NCBI RefSeq assembly: GCF_035222485.1
Contig: NC_085925.1
Span: 2,604,001-2,668,000 of the forward strand
Direction of reading: 5' to 3'
From: Podospora pseudoanserina
Taxonomy: Eukaryota > Ascomycota > Sordariomycetes > Sordariales > Podosporaceae
DNA length: 64,000 bases
This document shows, piece by piece, positions 52,718 through 64,000 of the stretch. The notes under the pieces were generated by a model. That model did not search any database. It was not told where the DNA came from and saw only the letters and a list, made by a program, of their open reading frames with translations. The position numbers were made by a program, and so were the translations under genes. Within the stretch, counting starts at the first letter, position 1, and every line of letters begins with the position of its first letter.

Positions 52718-55233
52718 TCAAATAAACTCCCCACTTCCCCCTCCCGTCCCCGTCCTCTTATGATTATGCGGCTGCGGTGGCGGTTTACTATCCGCCCTCC
52801 CTCTCCTCCTCCCCTTCTTATCACTCCCTGACCCAGAACTACTCCCCCCACTCCCACTCCCACTCCCACTCCCACTCCCACTCCTCTCCCTCGGCCTCTC
52901 CTTCTCCCCCTCCATACTCCTCCGCTCCTTAAACCTCTGCCTCCTCTCCTCATAAGCCTTCAGCTCATCCTTTTCCACATCTTTTTCCGTCTTCTTCCTC
53001 GGAGGGGAAACATTAGTATACCCCTGCGTAATACTATGCCCATACTCCCTCGCCTTCCTATCACCCCCATCCCCCCCAACAAAAGGTCTCTTCTCCTGAA
53101 CATGCTGCTGCTCATCCTCGCTGTCCTCCTCTTCCTCCTCTTCGGAAAACCGCTGAATCTGCAGAGCAGGCATCGACTTGGCGGCCAAAGGATGGGGCTT
53201 AACCAGCCCTAACCTCTCCTCCTCCGTCGCGCCCGTGATGCGCACCTGAGGGGACGAGTACCCCCTCGAGTTGAGCCCGCTTCTCTGCGGGCTGCCGCCA
53301 CTCTCCAACGCCCCGTCGATGGACTGGGCTTGGTTGCGTTTGAAAATGTTTTGAAAGGAAAACTGGCGCTTTGCAGAGTGAGGCGGGGGGGTGGGTGGTG
53401 ATGGGAGGGGGTGTTCGCCCTCGTTGTATTCCGGGAACTGGACCCGCCGTTTGGAACTCGAGGCGCTAGCTGTCGTCCCTGATCTGGTTTGTCTTGCTGC
53501 TCCCAGTGGGTGCAGAAAATCATCTGATGGGTTGTTGGAAGAAGCGGGATTGTCCTGACCTGGCACTGCTATCGAGGTCAACTGGACGGGGTGCATTGGG
53601 CTTTGCACCTTTGTGGTGGAGGGGTTGTTGCTGGGCTTGTAGTCGGGGTGCCCTGGGAGGAGGGCAGACCGGGCGCGGCTGCGGATCGTGCCCATTATGC
53701 TAGAGAGGGCAGGCGAGACAGGTCTACTCGCCTCGGCGAGTTCCTCCTCGGTGGGGAAGTGTGACCAGCCGAGTGGAGGGTGAGGTGTAGGAGGAGCGAG
53801 AAAGGGGGCGCCAGAGGGCGCGGGGGAGGCACCAACACCGGTGCCGGGACGAGTGCGGTGACTGCTGAAGGTTCCGGTGCGCCTTCTTCGTAGACCGTCC
53901 CATTCGTAGAGAGGAGCTCCATTTTCGCTGACAGGGGCAAGACTCTCTTGAATCTTCTCCTCGTGCAATCGTTTGAGCTCCTCCAATTCCATCTTTTGTC
54001 TCGCGGATGACAGGCGCCTGACAATGGCAGCGGTGCCTCTAATGGCGTCCGCCTTGGGCTCGGTTTCGGGCTGGGGCTGCTCGGCAATGGTCTGGATTTG
54101 GTCGAGGTCACCGGCAAAGACGGCAGTGTCTGGGACGTCCTTGGCGGACTTGGACAGCTGCAGGAGAACAACCCCCGAGCAAATAACCAAGAATCCCATC
54201 ACCACGGTGATAATCGATGTCGGTGTGCCATTGAAACCTCTAAACAGGATTGCCGAGGTGATAATGGTGGTACTGGTAAAGTAGACATAATAGGTGGGGG
54301 TAACCAAGGCGGCGTTGAATAAATTGAGCGCTTTCTGCATAAAGGTGTCAAAACTCCCGTCGGGTCCAGGGGTGGCAAGAAGGATTTGCAAAGGATTTCA
54401 CCAAAGCCCCGTCGGTGTCGTTGGAAAAGGGGGTATATAAGGGAGGCACTCACGTTGAGGTAAATAATCTCGGTCAAGAGCGTAGCAATAACGAAAACCA
54501 ACAACACATACAAAAACCACTGGTTGAACTGAGGCTTTCCTCCCGCCTGGGCGATGATGGCGGCTCCCAGGCCCTGCGTCGCCACAACGCTCAGTCCGCC
54601 GATCCAACTGCAGATGGAAATGTACACCATCATATTCTTGGCGCCATACTTTGGTCCCAGCCAAAATGCGACAATAGCGCTGCCGACGATAATGACGCCC
54701 GCATAACTCAAAAACAGCGGATGTACGACGAAGCCTTGCATGTCCTGGATGTCCTTAACAGCCGATGTTTGCGGTGCATTCATGACGATGACAACCGACC
54801 CAACGATACACAGAAAACAAGCAACCTTGCCGACCATGCTCAAGCGCTCCTTCAAGAAAATGGCCGACAAGATGGTGGTGATGACGACCGACAGGGCTCC
54901 CAGAGGGGTGACCAGAATGGCATCGGTGAAGGCGTACGCAGCGAAATTGAGTCCCTCGCCCAAGATCATCAGGACCATGCCCGCCCACCAGTAAAAGTTC
55001 TTGAGATACCCATATCCCTCGCCAGCCACCTCGTTGTACTTTTCGTTGGCGCGAAGCAGGCCGACCTTTTTGAGCACGAACGAGGTACCGATGAAGGCGC
55101 CGGAGCCAATGGCGAGGCCTATGCCGATCGCCTTGAACACGGGTGGTCTCTCGGAGGCGGGTGGCCCGGCGCCGCCGCCGGCGCGGATGTAGAGTTGTTG
55201 CACATGGTCGATCGCCTGTGCTGCATGCTCCAT
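52718..55233 (-). CDS. NIPA-family magnesium transporter with long cytosolic tail
   Basis: Two exons, 54454-55233 and 52718-54334, joined in frame (EIIYLN|KALNLF) across a 119-nt intron (GTGAGT ... GCAG); 798 residues. The first about 340 residues form the nine-helix NIPA (DUF803, SLC57) transporter: AIGIGLAIGSGAFIGTSFVLKKVGL, GYLKNFYWWAGMVLMILGEGLNFAAYAFTDAILVTPLGALSVVITTI and FLKERLSMVGKVACFLCIVGSVV are signature stretches. NIPA proteins carry Mg2+ and other divalent ions across plasma or endosomal membranes. The last about 450 residues are unusual for length: a disordered, Ser/Pro-rich region with acidic clusters (EEEEEEDSEDE), a coiled-coil-like KDELKAYEERRQRFKERRS and an SG dipeptide run near the end. 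Such tails occur in fungal NIPA proteins and are probably phosphorylated. Confidence 0.92.
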
Positions 55234-57030
55234 GGTGTGGGTTGCGCTGGTCGTTGGCGCAACAAGCGACTCGACCGTCGCTGACCTGGTTCGAATACCG
55301 AGGGTTCTTCTATCGCTGGTCTCTCGAGCAGTCTCTGGTCTGAGGCGCAGCTATTACGGTTGGAAGAGAGGTTTCGCAAAGGTGGTTTGCGTTATCAGGT
55401 GCGATGGAGGAAGCGGCATGAACTTTTCGTATTTGCTCTCGGAATACAAACGATTGACAACACAGGGAACTAGAACGGGCCAAGTAAGGTGTTCGTAGGG
55501 GAATGATTCGGGGTGTGGGAACAGGTTGAGACGATGGTTGTGCGAGAGCAGGCGATATCGCGCGCTGGGTGTCTGTCGAGTCTCGCTCCTGGTTGCTGGT
55601 GCAATGACGACGACCTTGTTCGACAGGGGGGGAGTGAGATGGAGCTCTCCACACCAAAAAAAAAAACAAAAAACACAAAGCAGCTTCAGGGACTGAAACA
55701 ACCAAATCAACACTGCGAAAAATGCAAGAAATCGCAAAGACACCAAGACACAGGAAGGTCGAGAACAGAGATTGGGATGATGGAACGGAGGACCCTTTGA
55801 CGCCCAGCGACGCACAAGGGACACCGGCGCAAAAACTTGCTTGCACCAGAGGGGGCAGGTGCAGGCCGCAGACTGGGGGGGTTGAGGTGGTGGGGTTTCT
55901 GCGCCACCAGCTTGGGGTTCTGGGCTTCTGGCCCGGTAACCGAACCGTTGACCCCTGCCCGCCCAAAACTGTGGGGTTCGCTTCGTTTTGGGCAGTTCAA
56001 TCGTGAAACCACTGATCGCAAGACTTTACTTTTATATCTTCTACAACAACTCAACTCTTTTATCGTGCTGTTGGCGTCATGTTTATTCTGTTCGTATGTA
56101 CTCAAAATCATACCATTGCTAGCCTCCTCTTTCCTCCTCACTTCTCCTCCCCTCCCCTCGTATTCTCCCCCACCTATCCCGCTCATAGCTCCGTGACTTC
56201 ACTCCACTCTTCAGCTCCTCTCCTGTGCAGCTGCATCTGCAATCTGCATCTAGCGATAGGCGTATCATCCGTCTTTCCCCCCAGTTTCCCCCGTAGTCTA
56301 TCACTCTATCTCTAGATAGAATCCCCCTTCGCCGTGCAGCTGCGCAAAGGGTCGTCGTCATTCAGTGGCATCAGTGGCTAACCGCCATACCACCCTGAGC
56401 GAGCGCCTCGCCAGACAGTGACGATGATGTCAACTGGGCCACGGAACACGTGCAGATCCCCAGGATTGATAGGGTGGCACGCCTTGGATGTGAGACCTGG
56501 TTTCGCAGCCACATGCATGAGTGATCTTCCAATTGATGGCTTGCCAATCAATCCTTGGTCGCCCGTTGACAAGCTTTTGACCCGGGCCCGTTTGACGGTT
56601 GGCATCCAATGTCCAACGCCGGCCGGGCCTTTTTTTCGTCTGATGTTGTTGGCACCGAGTCCCCGGAGTTGTATGCCCGATGGGTAAACATAGCTGTCGG
56701 ACACGGGTTGATAGTGCAGCCCGGGTAAAGGGATGCAGGCCGAGCACAGCACCAACACCGAACCCAACACTTTAGATAATCAATGGCATCTTTTATTAGG
56801 CCAACGGACCACAGTCGAATGTTGGACACTTCCACATGCAACGGAAAACGTCTCAACGATGGGCAACCTGCACTAACAGATTTCGGTGGAGTGTGCGCGA
56901 GGATCTGTTAGTGGGCTACCCCTGAACCCCTGACGAGCAACCAAGAGTCTCAACAGTCGCCCGAGCACAACACCAAGCGCTTGGAACTGGATATTTCCAA
57001 CTTATCTCCAGTATAAACGCCTGGAGCTTA
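55234..57030. other. Gene-free stretch
   Basis: 5' flank of the NIPA gene (55234-56000, with an A-rich run near 55657-55678) and 3' flank of the dehydrogenase gene. Open frames of up to 290 codons on the plus strand at 54415-55284 are shadows of the NIPA gene. Nothing further was recognised. Confidence 0.45.
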
Positions 57031-58165
57031 CTACCAAGGCAAAACACCCCCATCCCACCTCCAAAACTGCCCCGAATTTTCCATCGTCAGCTTGTCAATC
57101 TACCTTGATGTCAGCACTTCTCCAACTATGATACTAAGGGTAACATACCTGCTCAACAACCCCCCTCGCACTCTCCCCCACCCCCAAAGGCGGCCCCGCC
57201 TCAAACCCAACCGCATCCGCCAGCCCCTGTCCCATCTCCGTTTTCACCCACCTAGGTAGGTACTCATCATCAGCATCTCCATTCCCACTCCCAACACTTG
57301 ACAGAAAACTCACCCCGGATGAACGACCCCAACCACCACCCCCTTTTGCTGCATCTTAAGTTCCGCCCTCAACTTCATCACCCACCACCCCACCCCACAT
57401 TTACTCAACCCATACCCTCCACAAACCAACATCCCCCCCTCCACCTCCCCCTCCGGTGTCACCAAACCCCCTATACTCCCCACCGAACTCCCAATCACGA
57501 CAAATTTCCCTCCTTCCTTCTCCAACAGCGGCCATAGTGCTTTGAACAATCTGATTGGGCCGAGGGTGTTGACATTAAGGTCAGCGAGGTACTCTTCCTC
57601 TGTCGTGTCAAAGACTGATTTAAAACCTGTGGCCGAACCGGCGTTTGCGATGAGGGTGTTGATGTGGGTGATGCCGAGGGGTTGGAGGCGGGAGGGTAGG
57701 GTAGATGATGATATCTCATCTTTTGCGTCGTCGAGAAGAATAGGGATGACGCAGCTGGTGGCATGGTGGAGGGTTGTAGCATCGAAGGGGGAGGGAGTGG
57801 AAAAGGAGCGGGTTGTGGCGATGATGGTTGTTTTGGGACGGGCGGAGAGGAGTTTGACGATGGCGAGGCCGATCCCTGATAAAAGGAGGAAGGTTAGTTA
57901 GTTGGGTGGTGCTTGATATTGGTGGGTGGGTGGTGGGTGACAAATACTGGGGGCGAACAGAAAAAGGTATGAGGAGCTATAAAGAGACTGTGAAAGTGTT
58001 ATGGAAGGGGGCAGTGGTAAAGGGTTAATGCAAAAGGCAGATGAGGGAGATGACGCGGGGTTGGGATGTGCCAAGATGGCAGTGTCAGCAAAGAAAAAGG
58101 GGTAAGTAAATACCCCTATTCGCCCCAGTGACCAAGTAAACAGTGTTGGAAGAGTGATCGGCCAT
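57031..58165 (-). CDS. Short-chain dehydrogenase/reductase (ketoreductase-like)
   Basis: Four exons: 58114-58165, 57314-57875, 57149-57251, 57031-57099, joined in frame to 261 residues; the first intron is long (238 nt, donor GTATTT, branch CTAAC), the others are short (GTGAGT, GTATGT). The first exon starts MADHSSNTVYLVTGANRG, and the join restores the NAD(P)-binding TGANRGIGLA. Then LIANAG (LxxNAG), the catalytic Ser in VVIGSSVGSIGG, and YGLSK (Tyr and Lys of YxxxK), VVHPGWVKTEMG, and the C-terminus with FWRWDGGVLPW. The order and lengths fit a classical SDR, near the fungal nor-1-like ketoreductases. Substrate unknown. The small separate first exon makes the gene look 5' truncated if missed. 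Confidence 0.88.
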
Positions 58166-58813
58166 TTTGCTTGGGTTGACAGCGGCGACAACGACAAAAA
58201 CGCTGCAATACTGTCAAGGTCAATTGCGTACAACACAAAGAAGATGAGCAAAGGATGGAGCAGACACTGAGAGGTAGAGCAAGCAATGGAGAGGGTAGCA
58301 AGCGAACAAGACAATACAGCTGAAGCCGACCGACAAGTGTGATCTCACGAGAACCACGGCACAGAGAGAAAGGGAAAAAGAAAAGAGGAGAACAGGATGA
58401 GGAACAAAAAAGAATGGTTTAAATACCCTGAGACAGAACCCGCAACCAATGATATTCCCCCTCATCATGCGTGACCACCCATCCATCCATTGCTGCCCTC
58501 GGGGCTGTCGCGTCGGGCGGGTGCGAGTTGGTCCGAGAGGAAGGGCTTGGCCGCATTGTCATCACTCATCCCGTCCGCCACACCGAAGCGCATTTCCAAA
58601 ATGATCCAGAACGATACCAGAAAACATCTTCAATTGCATGCCATCTGCGATCGCATGAATAAAGTACAGAATAGTCTCAACAATCCCACCCAAAACGCAC
58701 TGTCCGCCCAATGTGGTATCCCGCTCATAACCAAAAACGCCAGAGTACTCCAGCCCTAACATAGGAACGAAAAGGATAAAGATGTCATATACATTCCCAC
58801 AAATAAGGAGAGG
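58166..58813. other. Intergenic
   Basis: 5' flank of the dehydrogenase gene and 3' flank of ADA2. No gene recognised. Confidence 0.4.
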
Positions 58814-60529
58814 TCAAGCCTTGATGACCCATCCAGCATTCACCATAAAGTCAAAGATGCGCCCTCCCTTTTGTGTATCCAGCCTGCAGATTTCCTTGGC
58901 CTGCTTCTTCTTCAAGCTGCCGTTGCTCTTGACGGCCTCCTTCAAAATCTGCTCCTTGATCATCAGATAAGGCTTCGGCTGCAAGCGCAACGTCTCGCAG
59001 AGCTTCGCTTCCTCCGGTGTCAAAAGATGGAGATCAGGCGCGTTGTCTTGCGATAACGGCAATGGCTGGATGCCTGGAATCGGTTGCGCCACAAACTTCT
59101 GTTTCGCTGGCGTGCCATTGGCAACCACCATGCTGCCTCCGTTGATGTGGTTCCCGTTGACCTGGTTCTCCTTGCCCTCGATCTTGATCCCGCCATTCAC
59201 CGCATCGCCATTTGTGCCTCCGACTGACGCTGCCGACCGGATGGGAAGCTCTGGCGCAACCAGCAGGGCGGCGCCGCTTGGTGGTTCCGGTGGTGGCTGG
59301 TTCTTGCCACGTTGGTTTGCTGCTAGGCGGTCTCGGTCCATGGATCCCATAGGTATCGACTTCTGAATCCGCAATGCCTTCTCCTGCTCGTACTTCTCGC
59401 CGCTCTTGAGGTCACCAATGCGCATGCTTCGCCATTCTTGCAACTGAGCAATGGCTTGCCGTAGGTTGAGTTCGTCAATCAGCCCCTGACAAAAATTCTC
59501 GAAATCTTCCCGGTTCATCATGCGCGCGAACGGCTTCGCCTTGTTGATCAGGTCTCTCTCTTCCTTGGACCGCTTCTTTTCTATTTTGCTGTTTTCTCGG
59601 TAATCCAAAAGATTGTGTTCGAAGATGACCTTCTTCCGTTCGGCTCTCTGTGTTAACCTGCAGTTGTAGATTTCCATAACTGTGAGCTTGAGCTCCATCT
59701 CTGGCTCGAGCTCGCCGGTGCGTGGGTTGATGCCATCGCCTGGGTCGAATTGCATAAGTTGTACTGCTTCTTCGGCCTCGTTGGCATATTCTGTCTCGAA
59801 CTCCAATCGACCGGGCATGTACCCCTGGATTTCGTGACAAGACGGCACACTAGCCGTCGGTTTCGTCTTTGGTTGCAGAGCTGGGGCATTCTTTGCAGCC
59901 TCTCGTCGCTCTTCGATCCTGCGCTTCTTGCGAGACTGGAACTCTTCTCTCGAAATCTCGTTTGCCAGTTCCATATCGTGAGGGCTGCATCGTTTCGGAA
60001 GCGGAAAGTTTTCGGACTCGATGTACACCTTGTAATAGTGGTCGCGAACCTCATCCTTGCTACGGTAGCCACCAATATGATCGGCAATGTCGGCCCAGGA
60101 CCCTAAGCCATATATCTCGGCTCCTTCTAGGAGTAGCAGTTCCTCGTCGGCGCCCCATTCGCGATCAAATATGGGGAAGGAATTCTGTTCGATAACTCGG
60201 AAGGGGTGGGTGGCAGGCTGGTGGGAACCGCTGGAGGAGCCATTGGCGAAGCATTGTACACAAAGATCGTACTCATTGCAAGCGCTGTGTGCGCATCGTA
60301 TCCGGACCTGCCGGGAAAGCTGTTAGCTTGGGGATGCTCGACGGTTGTGTTGTCGACCCCACAGTTGCTCCGACAGGAGACGAGATGCGACTCGAGCCGG
60401 CCATCGCGGGGTAGTAACGGCAGCTGGATAACTTACAGTAGAAGTGATGTCTGCAGAGCAAACGTCGCAAACATACTTGACACCGCCCTCGCCGCCTCTG
60501 GCAGCAATCTTTTTGCGAATGACACCCAT
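58814..60529 (-). CDS. ADA2: SAGA transcriptional adaptor Ada2
   Basis: Two exons, 60437-60529 and 58814-60307, joined in frame ([22 protein letters not shown]) across a 129-nt intron with GTAAGT donor and GGCAG acceptor; 528 residues. Domains in order: ZZ zinc finger (about 18-65; CDVC at 21-24, [15 protein letters not shown] after), SANT/Myb-like (about 75-125; [30 protein letters not shown]), a coiled middle part, and the C-terminal SWIRM domain (about 440-528; [41 protein letters not shown]). Ada2 binds the acetyltransferase Gcn5 and histone tails in the SAGA and ADA complexes in the nucleus. Length is normal for filamentous fungi. The start at 60529 begins [13 protein letters not shown]. 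Confidence 0.95.
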
Positions 60530-62823
<2,294 letters not shown>

Positions 62824-62972
62824 GAAAGGCAACAACAGGTGGTATTATTGATATTAGACAGCTGCTAGACGCCTGATTACGGAGTCCCTATAAACACGAG
62901 GGGATGCTCGTTTCCGTGTTGTATTATACAACCTTTTTTAACACAAATACTCCTGACCCCCTTTCAGCTCAC
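62824..62972. other. Short gap between convergent genes
   Basis: Only 149 bases separate the stop codons of the GAL7-type gene and the Erg28 gene; it must hold both 3' ends. Confidence 0.4.
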
Positions 62973-63556
62973 TTAGACAACGTAGTTGCTGTACTGGAGC
63001 AGCATCCAAGTGGTACCGCCGTAGGCAGCGAGGAAGGGGAAGATTTGAGGCCCGCTGAACCGGATGGTCTTGAAGATGAGCATCTCAGAGGTGAAGTGAA
63101 CGGCGGCAATGACGTGGGTGAGGATGCCCATCTGGTACAGAGCGTAGTTCTCGGGTTGGTAGCTGGCGTAGAGCCGGATGATGCCAGCGACGAAGGTGTA
63201 GGTGCCAAAGACACGAGCGGCCAGGGGAGTGACCTGGTCCTTGGCCTTCTCGGCGTCCTTGCCGGAGGCGGGCTTGAGGATGTTGGTGCTGTCCTCGGGG
63301 CTGTGCTTGCCCGTGGCTGGGGGCAGCGCGTGGTTCGGGACGAAGCGGCCGTTGTAGATGCGCCGGGTGTAGTGGAGGGTTACGTAGTTTTGGAGAGCGT
63401 TGCCCATGGACACGATGGAGATCTAGAAGGAGGATTGATGTTAGTGTTGATGCCGTGTTGGTCCGAGGGTTCCCGGCAGGTGCGACTTACGAACCACAGG
63501 TAATAGGGGAGGATGCCCTTTTCTCCCGAGGGGAGGAATGCTTTGAGTTGGTCCAT
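62973..63556 (-). CDS. ERG28: Erg28, ergosterol biosynthesis scaffold protein
   Basis: Two exons, 63491-63556 and 62973-63422, joined in frame (PYYLWF|ISIVSMGN) across a 68-nt intron (GTAAGT ... CTAG); 171 residues. Erg28 is an ER membrane protein that holds the C-4 demethylation enzymes Erg25, Erg26 and Erg27 together in sterol synthesis. Matches: LPYYLWFISIVSMGNALQNY at the N-terminus, RRIYNGRF, the block LAARVFGTYTFVAGIIRLYASYQPEN, and LIFKTIRFSGPQIFPFLAAY, with four membrane helices and a short tail. The middle insertion (PATGKHSPEDSTNILKPASG) is typical of filamentous fungi. The small first exon carries the start. Confidence 0.94.
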
Positions 63557-64000
63557 TTTGGCGATTGAGGTGATAGAATGTCGATTGACTAGGCAAGGAA
63601 CGGTGATGTTGTTCAGTGACCGTGTCGTCTTCCAGCCAGCAATCTTAAGATTGGACCAACAGCCTCAAAAGTCGTCCAATGAATTGAACACCATCTGAGG
63701 TGTGCCAAGACACTGCTCAGCTCAGGCCCAAGCTAGGGGACGTGTTTCCACTGTCAGGGGTCTCCTTTGGAGGCAATCGCCATTGGCCGAAGCTCGGCGG
63801 CGGCCCCGCAGCGGGATGGACGGTGGGTGGTCACAAAAATTTCCCTGGCGGGACCCCCAACATTTTTTGGGGGAAGCGCGTTTCTCGTCTCCAAGCCCGA
63901 GCCATCCGGACCCTTTCAACCTTATTTCAGGACAAGACACCACTACATCCAGGGACATCGCTATCTCGGAATACGCACGGCGATCAGACACATGGCTTCG
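63557..64000. other. 5' flank of ERG28 and window end
   Basis: No gene is supported to the end of the window; the minus-strand frame at 63722-63991 lacks features. Confidence 0.4.

Noticed and set aside
54415-55284. 289-codon frame on the plus strand
   Set aside because: Antisense to the first NIPA exon, which has clear transporter motifs.
63722-63991. 89-codon frame at the window end
   Set aside because: No motif and GC-rich composition; probably leader or intergenic sequence.

Overview
The window looks like nuclear DNA of a filamentous ascomycete, most likely a Sordariomycete of the Podospora/Chaetomium/Neurospora type. The reasons are short GT-AG introns (about 50-70 nt) with CTAAC/CTGAC branch sites, dense genes on both strands, fungal-only families (DUF3433, NACHT-type NTPases, Erg28, Ada2, degenerate C2H2 proteins), nuclear tRNA genes with short introns at the canonical position after base 37, and an AT-rich transposon relic whose lesions look like repeat-induced point mutation (RIP). 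All calls were made by eye from the sequence; exon joins were checked for reading frame but not against transcripts.

Region 1-14.9 kb is accessory and decaying. It holds the 3' end of an acyltransferase-3 gene, a RIP-like Tc1/mariner relic, an old yellow enzyme, a tRNA-Ile, a wrecked drug-type MFS transporter, an intact four-exon P450, the broken C-terminal half of a NACHT/ankyrin (NLR-like) gene, a degenerate minisatellite and two weak small genes. The MFS and NACHT relics are both damaged by short tandem duplications (14, 34 and 10 bp). A 55-bp repeat occurs at 3.2 kb and, inverted, at 10.5 kb.

Region 14.9-25.3 kb carries a DUF3433 membrane protein, a DUF7730-like/F-box-like protein, a secreted GH11 xylanase whose promoter contains an inverted XlnR/Xyr1-type motif, a broken Cys-rich zinc-knuckle gene and a disordered conserved fungal protein.

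Region 26.3-37.8 kb is mostly metabolism and transport: HDDC2-type 5'-deoxynucleotidase, GMC oxidoreductase, purine-cytosine permease, tRNA-Glu, amino-acid permease, tRNA-Cys, cyanamide hydratase-like HD protein and a small secreted six-cysteine peptide.

Region 39-49.2 kb holds an FSH1-like hydrolase with glycine in place of the nucleophilic serine, three related zinc-finger proteins within 5.5 kb, two F-box genes, and two copies of a roughly 225-bp inverted-repeat element (MITE-like).

Region 49.4-64 kb is conserved core genome: exonuclease V, a NIPA magnesium transporter with a very long tail, a short-chain dehydrogenase, SAGA adaptor Ada2, galactose-1-phosphate uridylyltransferase and Erg28. 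No CRISPR, rRNA, prophage or LTR element was recognised.
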